64,000 nucleotides of DNA. Origin: Fistulifera solaris. Lineage: Eukaryota; Bacillariophyta; Bacillariophyceae; Naviculales; Stauroneidaceae. Every line of letters begins with the position of its first letter. Position 1 is the first letter of the stretch. Both the position numbers and the translations under genes were made by a program. Shown here in pieces: positions 52,707 through 63,456 of this stretch. Location: contig AP026126.1 in assembly GCA_030295235.1 (NCBI GenBank), positions 1,798,001 through 1,862,000 of the forward strand, written 5' to 3'. Below the pieces are notes generated by a model. It did no database searches, was not told the origin of the DNA, and saw only the letters and a program-made list of their open reading frames with translations.

Positions 52707-54018
52707 ATGCGAATACTCATTCCCCTGTTCGCTTATTTGTTTTGCTCTCATTCTGTCCGAGGTTTTTCTCCCAAAAATAGACGATTCAACAAAATTACGC
52801 AGCTTTCTGTATCTACATCTGCTGACGAGATGACCAAAGAAACCCAATTCGGTAAGTCGACGTGCAACGTTCCAATTGGATTGATTTTTTCAGCAAAGGT
52901 CTCATTTGTGCTTATTGCTTTCTTTCAGCCGATAAAACCCGCTCGAACGTGGAAGAGTATTACGGCAAGACGCTTCAAACATCGAGCGATCTCAAGACCA
53001 ACGCGTGTATAACGGCTGGCCGTCCCCCCAAATTCATTCGGGAATGTTTGAAAAACGTCCATCCTACTGTCATGGCAAAATACTACGGATGTGGTTTGTG
53101 CATTCCTCAGTATGATTTGACCGGTTGCAATATTTTGGATTTGGGCTGTGGAGCCGGTCGCGATGTGTACCTTGCCGCTCAATTGGTGGGCGCCAACGGC
53201 CGCGTAGTAGGAGTCGATATGACGGATGCCCAGCTAGATGTCGCTCGAGAGTATCAGGATTATCATGCCGAAAAATTTGGTTACAAAAACACGGCATTCT
53301 ACAAAGGATACCTGGAGTCGTTGAGCGACGTCAAAGAGTTGGAAAAGGGATCCTTTGACGTCATTATTAGTAATTGTGTCATTAACTTGTGCACGGATAA
53401 GGAAGCGGTGCTCAAGTCGTGCTTTGAATTGCTCAAGCCGGGCGGAGAATTGTACTTTTCCGACGTGTACTCGAATCGTCGAGTTCCTCAAGTTCTGAGG
53501 GAAGATAGTGTCCTTTGGGGAGAATGTATTAGCGGAGCACTTTACTGGAACGATTTTGAGAATTTGGCCAAAAGTGCGGATTCCCTGATCCTCGTCTTGT
53601 GGAAGATGCTCCCGTGACTATTAAGAATAAAGATGTCCAGGAACTGGTGGAGAATCAAGGACACGGTGGCCTCGAGTTTTATTCGGCAACCTATCGACTC
53701 TTTAAAATGGACGAAACTTTGCTTGAGCCGGCTTGTGAAGACTACGGACAGGCTGTCATTTACAAAGGCACGATCCCGCGCGCTGCAACCAAATGGACGT
53801 TAGACAAAGGACACGTCTTTGAACAGGGCAAAGTGCATCCTGTTTGCGGAAATACATACAATATGTGCAAGCACAATCCAAAGATCGCTCCGCACTTTGA
53901 ATTCATCGGCGATTTTAGCACACATTACGGCATCTTCGAGGGATGTGGTGGTGGTCTCCCGTATGAACGAAATGGTGCGTCGGTTGACAAAAGCGGAGGA
54001 GCAGCGTCATGCTGTTAG
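52707..54018 (+). CDS. arsenite methyltransferase, organelle-targeted (one frame change)
   Basis: AS3MT/ArsM-type SAM-dependent methyltransferase that methylates trivalent arsenic. Exons 52707-52851 and 52929-54018 with a 77-base intron give ~411 residues. The leader MRILIPLFAYLFCSHSVRGFSP is a signal peptide with a Phe at the likely cleavage point, so plastid import is likely. SAM motif I is ILDLGCGAGRDVY (~125-137), followed by VVGVDMT. The arsenic-binding Cys are expected in ISNCVINL and HPVCGNT, and both are present, as is GLCIPQ. The frame breaks at four A (53570-53573); adding one A gives LAKKCGFPDPRLVEDAPV, a normal family sequence. The C terminus (GGAASCC) has a Cys pair as in many eukaryotic and algal ArsM proteins. 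Confidence 0.92.
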
Positions 54019-54507
54019 ATTGTTTGTCTCATGCATTCAGCCGGAGAAATTACGTACTTTATTCAAGTCTTGTCATAGTGATATATATATCTATATAAGG
54101 AGTGCCAACTGAAACCGACTTATGCTGCCTTCTCATGATTAGTCCATGGCTATAAGGAACGAATGATGCATTCACTACGAAAGTCATTCAAGCTCGTGCA
54201 GCACACATTATCTTGATGTGACCTAGCTGGAGCAATGGTTCTAATATTAGCATAGTTATTGTTCAAGAGCTGTCAATTGTCAAGAGCTAAGCTTATATCC
54301 CCATTGAAAATCGTAGTATCTGATACATATCGGACGTCGGGTCCTCTAGATGAAATCCCATTATTCAACGACATGTCTTTCCATTCTCCAATGCAAGGCC
54401 CCTGAAGTAAACAAGACGACAGCTGGGCCATTTAGCGGTTATACATGGCGGGTCGGACAAACTTGGAAGTCGTTAAAATTATCCATACAAACCATTTCAG
54501 GGATAGC
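54019..54507. other. intergenic region
   Basis: About 490 bases between convergent genes. It includes a short TA run (GATATATATATCTATATAA near 54080). No gene recognised. Confidence 0.5.
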
Positions 54508-55643
54508 TCATTCAACAAATGTCTTCCCTTGACGTTCGGTAATATGTTTAACAAAGTTGATTTGCTCCTCTTGGCTCACCACGAATTTATTGACTCCCAA
54601 AAGCATGACTTCTTCCACAACTTCCTCTTCCGTCGCATTCACCAATAGACGGGCTTTCACTGGCGATCCTGGTAAGTCCAAATACATCAACTCCTCACAC
54701 AAGGAGAGTACCTGATCCGTATCTACCGAAGGCGTTTGCGAAAGCCAGATGATCGTCTCGTCTTGTGCTGTTGTCTCTTCGTCAATGATTCGTGCTAGGT
54801 CCGTCGCAATCATAATTGGCTCTTCTGCGAAGCATTCGTCATCCAGCGCAAAGGTAATGCTTTGGTTCTCGAATACCATTTCTCCTCTGTTTTCTAGTTG
54901 CTGAAAGGGTACGACTCGACTGAAGCGGCGGTTTCGCTCAATATCTCGCGGAGTTGCCGTGGAGGAGAAGATTCGGAACTCTGTCGGTATTTCATCATCA
55001 ATGTTTTCAAGCTCATTGACGATTAGTCCCTGTATCCCGGATGAATTCCAATGACGTTTCATTGAATCAAGCTGTATTTCTCGTAAATCAAGAAACAAAG
55101 ATATTTCCTTTTCGTTGTGCACCGATACATGCATTCCCGATTGCGAATCGTAGTAGGTCGACAAAAAAATAATGTGGGCGAAGAACGACTGGAAAACATC
55201 GAGGAGTCGACTTTTCGAGGCATCGAGCAAGAAATCTCCCTTTAACATTGTATCTTGAACAATAGTTCCACGTTCAATGCAGATTCATCGTGATTTTGAT
55301 GGACATGATGTAAACATACCTTAGTATAACATGATCGTTTCTCGTGTTTTTGCCATTTTTCAGTTCTGCACAAGTCACGCGTGTCAACGTTGAATGCCGC
55401 AACGACGTCTGTATCAGCGCTTTCAAGTACTCCGTACGTTTTAGCTGTAGCACTTCGCTGTCCTACCAGGGTACTTTGTATATCTTCATTGCTTCGCGCT
55501 TCATCACGCATCTTCCGAAACGTAGTTGCAAGTTGCAAGGCAAAACCACGAGTTTTCAAGAAGAGTAAAAAAACAACAACCTGACGACAAGGACGATTCA
55601 TTCGGTAGAGAGATACAGCATATCGAAATCGTTCATCCCTCAT
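54508..55643 (-). CDS. plastid-targeted protein of unknown function
   Basis: I do not recognise it. Exon 1 starts at 55643, or at an in-frame ATG at 55601 (MNRPCRQVVVFLLFLKTRGFALQ), which gives a signal peptide ending in a GFA plastid motif. It ends near 55318 at AAG before GTATGT. Exon 2 begins after TTCAAG (about 55252) and runs to 54508. The phases on the two sides differ by one base, so an indel near the junction is likely. The mature part (~330 residues) is mixed helix/strand: LLDVFQSFFAHIIFLSTYYD, HWNSSGIQGLIVNELENIDD, and an acidic C-terminal region with VKARLLVNATEEEVVEEVML. It is divergently transcribed from the gene at 55674, and the ATGs are 31-73 bases apart. Confidence 0.55.
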
Positions 55644-55673
55644 CTGCCATTGACTTCAAATAACAACTGCAGG

Positions 55674-56456
55674 ATGTCTTCGACAACAAAGAAACGCAAA
55701 GCAGACACAAATGTGCACGCTACTTCCGGCAACAAAAAGCACCCTACAGAGTCAAATGCCGACGACCCCAAGACAGCCCGCGCAACCTTCCACGCTGAAG
55801 TGAAATACAAACAATTGTCGCTTCAAGATATTCATGACCGCATTCAAGCACTATGTCGTCGTGTTCCTGAGATTCCAGAGTCTAACTTTGCACTCTCCAA
55901 TCACAAGAAGAACGGTTTTACCGAAAAATCTGGTGACGCAGCCGAAAGCACCGTTCCGCTCCCAAAAAATCCGTGTCCGTATGACAAGGAAGAGATACGC
56001 AAATGGGCTGCTTCTCTGCAAATTGTGATTGAAGAATTTAATCTTCTCGTTTCCTGTGTAAGTCCTGCGACTTATATTTGGGGAACCGATCGATCCGGAG
56101 CCGCGGAGCAAAATCTCTCGTTGTTATCTGGGGAATTGATACGGTCGCAAGAACAAATCATGGCTCGTGTCACGCCAAGATTGAATGATGTGTTGGCACC
56201 GGTCGTCACGCTCGTGACCGACAAGACGGTCACTAAGAAACTACCCGACGGTACGGAAATCAAGCAAAACTACTTTGCTACTACTTTGGAAGATCCCGAA
56301 TACGTGGATATGTGCTTTACGATTCTCGCCAGAAACGCTCCGTTGTTGCGACAGGTACTGTTGGCGAACTATGACAAGTTGTTGCAGTCGATAGAAGACT
56401 ATTTAGCCGCTCAACACAAAGATAGTCAACACGACGCGCGTGGATTTGTGTATTAA
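55674..56456 (+). CDS. conserved-looking hypothetical protein
   Basis: Intact frame of 260 residues from the ATG at 55674 (MSSTTKKRKAD); the open frame upstream has no ATG. The first ~45 residues are basic and polar and could include a nuclear signal (KKRK). The rest is a compact helical domain: LSLQDIHDRIQALCRRVPEI, IRKWAASLQIVIEEFNLLVS, and LLRQVLLANYDKLLQSIEDY. There is no membrane segment or catalytic motif. Not recognised. It shares a very short upstream region with the plastid-targeted gene on the other strand. Confidence 0.65.
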   Translation: MSSTTKKRKADTNVHATSGNKKHPTESNADDPKTARATFHAEVKYKQLSLQDIHDRIQALCRRVPEIPESNFALSNHKKNGFTEKSGDAAESTVPLPKNPCPYDKEEIRKWAASLQIVIEEFNLLVSCVSPATYIWGTDRSGAAEQNLSLLSGELIRSQEQIMARVTPRLNDVLAPVVTLVTDKTVTKKLPDGTEIKQNYFATTLEDPEYVDMCFTILARNAPLLRQVLLANYDKLLQSIEDYLAAQHKDSQHDARGFVY

Positions 56457-56598
56457 AAGGTTTCATCGTTTTCTAGGGGAAAAGTTCAACTCTAACCTCT
56501 ACTGGATTATTTACGATTTACGACATAAATAAGAAATGTTCTTGTGTTGAATTTTGGATGAATTAGTACGTAGAAAAAAATTATTTTGTTAGTTTTTC

Positions 56599-58061
56599 TC
56601 ATGCATAGAAATGTGAAGAAAGTTGGGGTGACCATGAGACTCGTTTACGATGGCAAAATTTTTGTGTTGCATCGCTGTCGTTACTCTCGTCGTCTGGGTA
56701 GGTGTGTAAATAGGCGTAAATATCACGAGCAAGCGTTGTCGAAGCACCGTCAGTACCTCGGTCTTCGTCAATAGAAAGCTCGAATGCTGCATCTTTCGAG
56801 TAGATAATGGTGACCGCTGGTTGCTCGTCATTTCCTTGCCAACCATCCATTGGCGACAAGGCATCATTCTTTGATACTTGGGTGTATCTCACCATGGCTG
56901 CAATCAAAATAGGGAGCAGTGAGCAAATGGGGCTGTATATACTCAAAATATTGTGTCGATGAGAAACCAAATGGCTGGGGAACTCGATAAAAGGCCACTG
57001 CCCATAATCCACCTTAACAGGTCGGAACCTGCGGGCGTCAAATGTGTCAAGTCGAGAACACACGCTTTGGCCGACACGAGATTGCTCGGCCTCTTTATCG
57101 ATTCCTCACCAAAGAGGTTGCGCGAAAGGCTGGCCAGTTTGGCGCCCTTGGAGCGTTCTGGTAGCATCGACTTCTCAGACTTTGAAATAAAGCCGAAAAC
57201 GACAGAGGGCGACAGGCCCTTATCATCTCTGATGATGGTGCTTGATGGAGAAGATCTTGATTGCGTACGATGATTCATCGTCTCAACCCATCGTCTACTG
57301 CGATTTTCTGATGACTTTGGCAATGTTCCCATGTCGATTTGATCGACGCATTGACCAGCTCTCGTGATCGATATTACTGTTCTTCGCCGAATCTTTTTGA
57401 CAATCGGACGAACGTCGACTTTGTCTAGAGACTCTCCGTCCTCGTCTGACTCATGCGACTGGGAGCCGGATGATCCTTCATCGGAGCTGCTCTCTTCCGA
57501 GTCATAAGTACTTCTCTCAAGAAAGCCAGAATGGTCCGAGAAATCCGATTCCATGAGGGCTGAAAAGAGAGAGTGCTCTGATCGAGCTCTGCAGACTGAT
57601 CAGCCAAGGTATCATCATAAGACACGGAATAGTCATAACTGACATTATGATTGTGTGGCGACTCAAAAACGTTCTTTTTGGCCCTGCTTTGTTTCTCCCT
57701 AGATGGATTATAGGTAATATTCCTTTTCATCGTATGAAGACGCTTCCTGGATTGTGCACGTTGCAAATCAACATTATCGACAACAAGACAATCAAATGCT
57801 TTTATCCAAGATTCTGTTGCATGGCAAGGAGGTAAGATTTATCGCTTCGATAAAGAAAAGCGAACGGAGTCGAATCACCAGAACGACAGAAATGAACTTA
57901 CTCATCATAGCCTTTGATTTATTCGGATCGCACGAGAAACCTTTCATCATGAGATCAACGATATTTAGACATGCTGTACTCGTTGCATCGATTGTCATGT
58001 CGAACAAGTTCCCCTCATCGTGACTGACGTCGGATTCGTATGAGCTGATAGACAGTGACAT
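56599..58061 (-). CDS. multi-exon Ser/Asp-rich protein, unknown
   Basis: I do not recognise it. Exon 1 starts at an ATG at 58061 (MSLSISSYESDVSHDEG) and ends near 57905 (AMM, then GTAAGT). After an 85-90-base intron ending GCAACAG, exon 2 resumes as KSWIKAFDCLVVDNVDLQ near 57815 and continues past RAKKNVFESP. One base seems missing near 57585 before EHSLFSALMESDFSD. An acidic Ser-rich stretch (ESSSDEGSSGSQSHESDEDG) and a basic block (IVKKIRRRTVIS) follow. The last part, RYTQVSKNDALSPMDGWQ to WSPQLSSHFYA, lies in another frame after a probable intron ending TTGATTGCAG near 56896. The donor is unclear. It could be a regulatory or cytoskeleton-linked disordered protein. Confidence 0.5.
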
Positions 58062-58728
58062 TTTCTATGTACGTCGAAAGAAATTCGTGGTGAGTGTGTC
58101 GAATAATTCTATCGACAACCAAAAAGAGAACGAATAATGTCAAGGCATTGCATGGAAGGAAGATCGCGTTTTGAATTTTGGAAACAAATGGATTTCAAAT
58201 CGGTTGAATGGCACTCCACTTAATCGTGTAATGTACGCATTGCGCGCCCGCCCGCCACAGACTGCTATGTTTTTCGTTGCGCTGACTTTTTCAAAACTAA
58301 AACGAACAAGGGTGTGTACTTTGAACATCATACTCCTCTGTTTTAGGCAACGGTCATTGCTAGGGAGCTTGATGTTTTTAGCTAAAGCAAGGGAACGTAA
58401 ATCAGCAGCTCCCCACATCTTCAAACTTTTAAGGGTTAGATTTTTAGTGAGCAACAAATGGATCAATGCTGACTGATGCGATGTTTCGTTCCATTAACGA
58501 GCCACAACAAACAACAATAGAACTACATAGTTCTCGTCAGTCTCCATCGATTTCTTCGTATTCTTTAAAATCAAGATTTCGAACGGCAAACATGCATAAG
58601 CATGCATTAGGTTCAATCTTCTAAGAATTTTTCACACTACTATTGATACGATTCAAAGAAACGAGCACAGACAATTTCTCACCAACCACAATACCATTAA
58701 CAATGCTTCTCATTATGCCACTATTGCA
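58062..58728. other. intergenic region
   Basis: About 670 bases between two minus-strand genes. Open frames at 58140-58476 on both strands show no domain. An ATGCATAAGCATGCAT palindromic area lies near 58592-58607. Confidence 0.45.
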
Positions 58729-59692
58729 CTAAAGCTCGTCGCCCGATGTCATAAGGTTCCCCAAAACAGGAATGTTCTTCACAAGCCCTTTCTCTTGCAG
58801 TTTGATACCTCCAAAGAATGACACGATCGAAAAAAGAAATACGAGAAGGAATGTGACACCTGCATTGGGTTTAGCACTACTATTTCCGGCCGCACGTCCA
58901 CGTCCGGATGCGTTGTCTTGCGCCGCAGTCTTCGACAATTCGCGATTCAAATCACGCTTCGTTTGCTCGAGAGTATTGTTGAGCATGTCGCGCTCTGCGG
59001 TAAGGTTGACTGAAAACGCGACCAGTTCATCGTACTTGCGACGCATGTTGGTAAGTTCCGCTTTCGCTTGGTCTTGCGTCAAATTTTCGATGGGTTCCCG
59101 ACTGATCGAACTATTTCCACGATCTCCATCGCTGGTTCCGGACTTACTGCTACCAGCAACGACATGTTTGACATGAAGTTTCTTGTTGGCGACTGCGGAG
59201 GTAGAAGTCGACGGAGTACTACCGACTGTCGCCCAAAGGGAGGTCAATTCATCATAGTCTTTGAGGGACGCCAATTTACTCGCATCTAGAATAGCTACGG
59301 ACTGCACGAGAAATTTATCCTTGGACTGATCCAACGTAGGTTGACCCAAGCGCTCGTACGATTGCAACAAAGAGTTCTTTTCCTTCTCGACGAGCAAGAT
59401 TTGCACTGTTTGCGCGCCACCAGGCTCAATTAGTCCTTGGTTTGGGCGGACCAAGTAACGCCGAGGCTGTGTTGTTTTGACCTGGTAAATGAAAGTGATA
59501 TGATTGGAAAGTACGAGATAATAATATCAGCATTGTGTGGCCGTTTGCACCTACCTTGAATGCGATAGGTGCGCTCGACGCATCCGGATGTCGTAATTCT
59601 AAGGCGCAAGTTGGGGATTGCTCTTGACTCGACAGCGTAAACTGCAGCGTCGAGTCCGGATTGAGATCTAATACAGCGTCTGCGACCGACAT
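58729..59692 (-). CDS. VAP (VAMP-associated protein), MSP domain and tail anchor
   Basis: Two exons, 59692-59555 and 59481-58729, with a 73-base GTAGGT...TTACCAG intron, give 296 residues. An MSP domain fills ~1-115: DLNPDSTLQFTL, APIAFKVKTTQPRRYLVRPNQG and FLVQSVAI. The VKTT followed by Y.VRPN pattern is the FFAT-binding face of VAP proteins. A linker, a coiled coil (~190-240, RRKYDELVAFSVNLTAERDML) and a C-terminal membrane helix (~262-280, GVTFLLVFLFSIVSFFGG) complete the usual layout. VAPs sit in the ER and recruit FFAT-motif lipid carriers to membrane contact sites. The ~20 residues after the helix are longer than in animal VAPs. Confidence 0.92.
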
Positions 59693-60965
59693 TGAAAAAT
59701 TGTTTATGAGTGTGTCGCAAGTAAAAAGGATTCGCTGACAACGACTTTGGCAGCTTGCGAATGTACCCAATAATCGAGTCTTTGCTTTTCGCTGCAACAT
59801 GCGCGTTGCGCAACGGTGACGATGAGCTATTCAATACGTTGCTCTAGAGAGACAATACATTGTCGTATCGCGTACCAACGGACAATAGCTTATAACCTTA
59901 GTTTTGTTTCGGATACCGGTACAGTACCAGGTACCATGCTTTGTACTCCGTAGTATTTTGTGTTTTATGGCTAATGACGATGATTCATGACTGACGACGA
60001 CTCCTCATAACATGAGAAAGAAACTTACCTTATTAGTATTTATTTTCACCGATTTTATGACTGATTAGTCTATTTAATTCCCGAAGGCAGACAGAGGTAA
60101 GGTTAGAAAGATCCGCTAAGATCTGGGATGAGAAGAATCGAAGCAAAATGTGAGGACAAAAGAAGAAGAGTAAACACTAAGAAGCATTGCGTCAGATATT
60201 CAATAGAGTCTATAGTCATTTAAAAAAGGATCCTGTCGGTATTAATACAGGTAGATAAACCTTCAACGCCATCACGAACCAGCTACTCGTTGTTAAGAAT
60301 GGTCATGACTCATGACTCATAGTTGGTGACTGGTGACTAACTGGAAAATCCAACCATTGTACACAAAACCGCAAAGAAAAAATGATTAGAAAATAATAGA
60401 AAAGCATTTTTGGCTGACAAAAACAGACACTGTGAAGTCTTAAAGATTAAATGCTTTCTGATTTCTGACACCTTAGCTACCGGAGTAGTTTTTAAAGGAT
60501 ACCAGGTAAAGGCCGGAATTCAGATTTATGGAAGACGTACTATAAAAATGTCTAATTCTTGTTGGACCTTTTTAACGCTCCTTCTGTCTTGGTGGTTGTT
60601 TACTCAAGTTTCAACTTTTTGTCGGTAACAAAAATCTCTGTAGCGAATAATGCGATACATCACGTCCTCAGTTAGGCTAAATAATTCAATCATCTACGAG
60701 TCATGGTTTCATTTTTCATGTGGAAACAAACGCACTCTTCAAGCTTCACGCTTCATTTTAAGACCAAAAACTGTGCACGAAAAAGTTAAAATGACCATAT
60801 GACCAGCATTTGACAGTTGACATTGGTCTTGAGTTTCAATTTTGAGATTGCGGTGGGGTTGTGTGATCTCTTTCATTATTTTGTCTTCCGCCGAGAAGTG
60901 GAGCTCAAGGTCACAAATCACAATTCAATCCATTGCAAGCAAATATCTTTGCGATCAGAAACAAA
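59693..60965. other. long intergenic region
   Basis: About 1.27 kb. Near 59917-59952 are ATACCGGTACAGTACCAGGTACC and TACTCCGTA. Around 60300-60340 short TCATGACTCATGACTCAT and GGTGACTGGTGACT repeats occur. A plus frame at 60410-60628 is open but has no domain. No gene recognised. Confidence 0.5.
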
Positions 60966-61712
60966 ATGAAGTTCACAGCTCTTTCTTTCTTGGGCCTATT
61001 GGCTCTTGTACAGTCGGAAAACCCATCCTTGCGAGCCGGTCTCGAATTTAAGAACGACGAACGTGAAGCTGGTGCATTGTGTAATGCTGCCGTCCGCAAT
61101 GTCAAGGATAAGCTTGAGGAAAACTTACCTTTTACCTTTGATTGCTCTTGCACGTTCAGACTCTTTCGCCCAATTGACTATAGCTGCTCGTCCAAAGTCT
61201 GCATCCAAGATATCAAGGAAATTCTCGATGTTTCCCAGACACTTCCGCTCACCGATGCCACTTGCATGAACCCTTCAGCCAGTGGTACATTGGCAAAGCG
61301 AACTGGTGCTTTGACCACAAAGGTCTGCTCTGGTTCCTCAGCCATTGTGCTCGATATTCTTCAGATTGAAGCTAAGCTTCAGCAGGAAATATACGACCAG
61401 GATACCTACGAAGTCGTTGTCCCTAGCTCATGCCTCCAGGTGTCACACAACGTGAACGACCTGAATAACTTCACTTCGTGCTCTGCCACTATCGGTAACA
61501 AGAGCTGTGGTTGCACCCCTTGCGAGAATGGTAGTGGCGTCATGCTCGATTGTTCCGCGTTAATCGACGAAATTCTGCCGGAATTTCTCGACGATGCCCT
61601 CTCCTACACTGAAGTATGCCTTCATCCGGGCATTTACGACGATCTCGGACGACAATCGTCAGATCCTCTTGCTCTTGGTTTATTCGGATTGATTCTTTCG
61701 ATGGATGCATAA
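60966..61712 (+). CDS. secreted Cys-rich protein, unknown
   Basis: Intact 248-residue frame from an ATG at 60966 in a good context (AAAATGA). A signal peptide (MKFTALSFLGLLALVQS) precedes a mature part with about 16 Cys in groups (FDCSCTFRLF, YSCSSKVC, NKSCGCTPCENG) and NFTS/NKS glycosylation sites. The C terminus is mildly hydrophobic (LALGLFGLILSMDA), so a GPI signal is possible but weak. Not recognised. The arrangement suits an extracellular or cell-wall protein of the kind found in large diatom-specific families. Confidence 0.7.
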   Translation: MKFTALSFLGLLALVQSENPSLRAGLEFKNDEREAGALCNAAVRNVKDKLEENLPFTFDCSCTFRLFRPIDYSCSSKVCIQDIKEILDVSQTLPLTDATCMNPSASGTLAKRTGALTTKVCSGSSAIVLDILQIEAKLQQEIYDQDTYEVVVPSSCLQVSHNVNDLNNFTSCSATIGNKSCGCTPCENGSGVMLDCSALIDEILPEFLDDALSYTEVCLHPGIYDDLGRQSSDPLALGLFGLILSMDA

Positions 61713-62085
61713 GCCCAGACGCGCTGTTTTGTGCTTTAATTCCATATTCATTTCCTTTATAAATTGGGGAGCTACACGTGTGTTCAAGTAAAAGCTAAAT
61801 GGGGAATACAAATTTATACTACGTACAAGTCTATAACAGTTTTGTCTAGATTGTTCAGGTTTGTTGGCTACATGTTGCAGAGAATGCTGATTGTGCTTGG
61901 CCTTTGACCAACGTAACCATTGGGACTTCCATTCAGTCACCAGACTACACTATGAACTATAGTACATGAAGAGATTTCGCCAAAACCCAGCAAACGACCT
62001 CTTCTTCTTGTTCACATCATGACCATCTCTTGTCGTCTTTGGGGCATTGTCATATCCAAGACGCTCAGTTTAAGGAGGATGGTCA
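61713..62085. other. intergenic region
   Basis: About 370 bases between two plus-strand genes, containing the 3' end of the secreted protein gene and the promoter of the sirtuin gene. No gene or repeat recognised. Confidence 0.5.
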
Positions 62086-63336
62086 ATGAACATGAATCTA
62101 AGAGACAGAAGTAAAGTGAAAGGCGAAGAGGACGACAGTCTGGAACTGCCGATGGGGCCTGGTTGTGTTTCTTCTTCTTCGTCTCGTCCTCTGCAAACGG
62201 AACCAACGGAAATGCAGACAAACACTCCTATTACCAAACGCCGTCGAAGATTACGCGGAGAGGGGTCTTTAGAGAACTTAGCAAGGTCTATAGTCACAGG
62301 AAAACGTGTTGTCTTCATCAGCGGGGCTGGGTTAAGTGTTGCTTCGGGTGTACGACCTTTTCGCACGGGGCGTCCGGAAGATGGATCATGGTTACAAGCG
62401 AGAAACGGAAGTGAGGACAAGCGCTTTGCAGCAGCAAGTAAGATTGGATTACAGGCTGGATTATGGGATCAAGTGTTGTGGACGACAGCGACACGCGAGT
62501 CCTTTCGCCAAAATCCACTGAAATGGTACAATGAGTTCTGGATTCCTCATTTGGGAAGTAGTGGCCTGGGGACGAAACCAAACGCTGGTCATGAGGCTTT
62601 GCAACAGATAATGAAGCGATTTCCGAAAAGCTGTAAACAAATAACACAAAATATCGACGGCTTGCAATCTAATGACCCGCACGCCAACAATATAAGCCTG
62701 ATTGAGATTCATGGTAGAGCCGGTCTTTACAAGTGTCTGCCGGACTCCGACAGCGATACAGATTCGGATAGTGATGACGAGGAGGATCGACCCGTGCATT
62801 TGGGACATCGTCGGAAGACGCGCGATCTCAAACGCAAGCTTCAAGATCCCACTTTGTGTCCATATCAGTATTTAGAATCACTCGGCGCGGATCAGTTGAT
62901 TTTGCCCGAAAGTGAGCGTGCTCATCTGGCACCAAAGAATCCCAATTTGTCTAGTGATGCTCCTTGCGGATCATTGAAACAACTATCGGTGTCTCCTCGA
63001 TGTCCTGTCTGCTGTAATATTGCCATGCCGCAAGCTCTACTATTTGATGAAGGTTATCATTCGCATTCCTTTTATGACTTTGAATTGGCGGAAGACTGGT
63101 TGCGCGATTGTGAGGTCATGGTGTTCTGTGGTACCAGTTTTGCGGTGAATTTGACCACCGTGGCTTTGGACCATGCCCGCGCTAAAGAGATTCCTGTCTA
63201 TAACTTTAACTTACATGACACCCTCGTCGCGACAGCTAGGTTGAACGTTTCGAACATTATGGGACCGGCGCACGAGACTCTCCCTAAGCTGGCGGAGACC
63301 ATTCAGCGCATTCAGAACGAGGATGGACAAAACTAA
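62086..63336 (+). CDS. sirtuin-type NAD-dependent deacylase
   Basis: Intact 416-residue frame from an ATG at 62086. After a basic leader (~1-70, ITKRRRRLRG) comes the Sir2 fold: FISGAGLSVASGVRPFR (NAD loop, ~77-93), TQNIDGLQ (~190), the catalytic His in EIHGRAG (~208), and FCGTSFAVN (~348). Sirtuins remove acyl groups from lysine using NAD. The zinc site is unusual: the second Cys pair (CPVCCN, ~308) is clear, but the first region has one Cys (YKC, ~217) followed by an Asp/Ser run and ~80 extra residues before the second pair. The leader may be nuclear. Its subfamily cannot be told from sequence by eye. Confidence 0.87.
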   Translation: MNMNLRDRSKVKGEEDDSLELPMGPGCVSSSSSRPLQTEPTEMQTNTPITKRRRRLRGEGSLENLARSIVTGKRVVFISGAGLSVASGVRPFRTGRPEDGSWLQARNGSEDKRFAAASKIGLQAGLWDQVLWTTATRESFRQNPLKWYNEFWIPHLGSSGLGTKPNAGHEALQQIMKRFPKSCKQITQNIDGLQSNDPHANNISLIEIHGRAGLYKCLPDSDSDTDSDSDDEEDRPVHLGHRRKTRDLKRKLQDPTLCPYQYLESLGADQLILPESERAHLAPKNPNLSSDAPCGSLKQLSVSPRCPVCCNIAMPQALLFDEGYHSHSFYDFELAEDWLRDCEVMVFCGTSFAVNLTTVALDHARAKEIPVYNFNLHDTLVATARLNVSNIMGPAHETLPKLAETIQRIQNEDGQN

Positions 63337-63456
63337 CTGTTGAAATAGACTCTATTCTCTATTAAAGTATTCATCTTTTCAAACAGTTTTCATTACAATC
63401 GTTTTACGAAACATGTAGAACACTGAAGCAGAATTTCAAAAGATCTGCCTATCACA

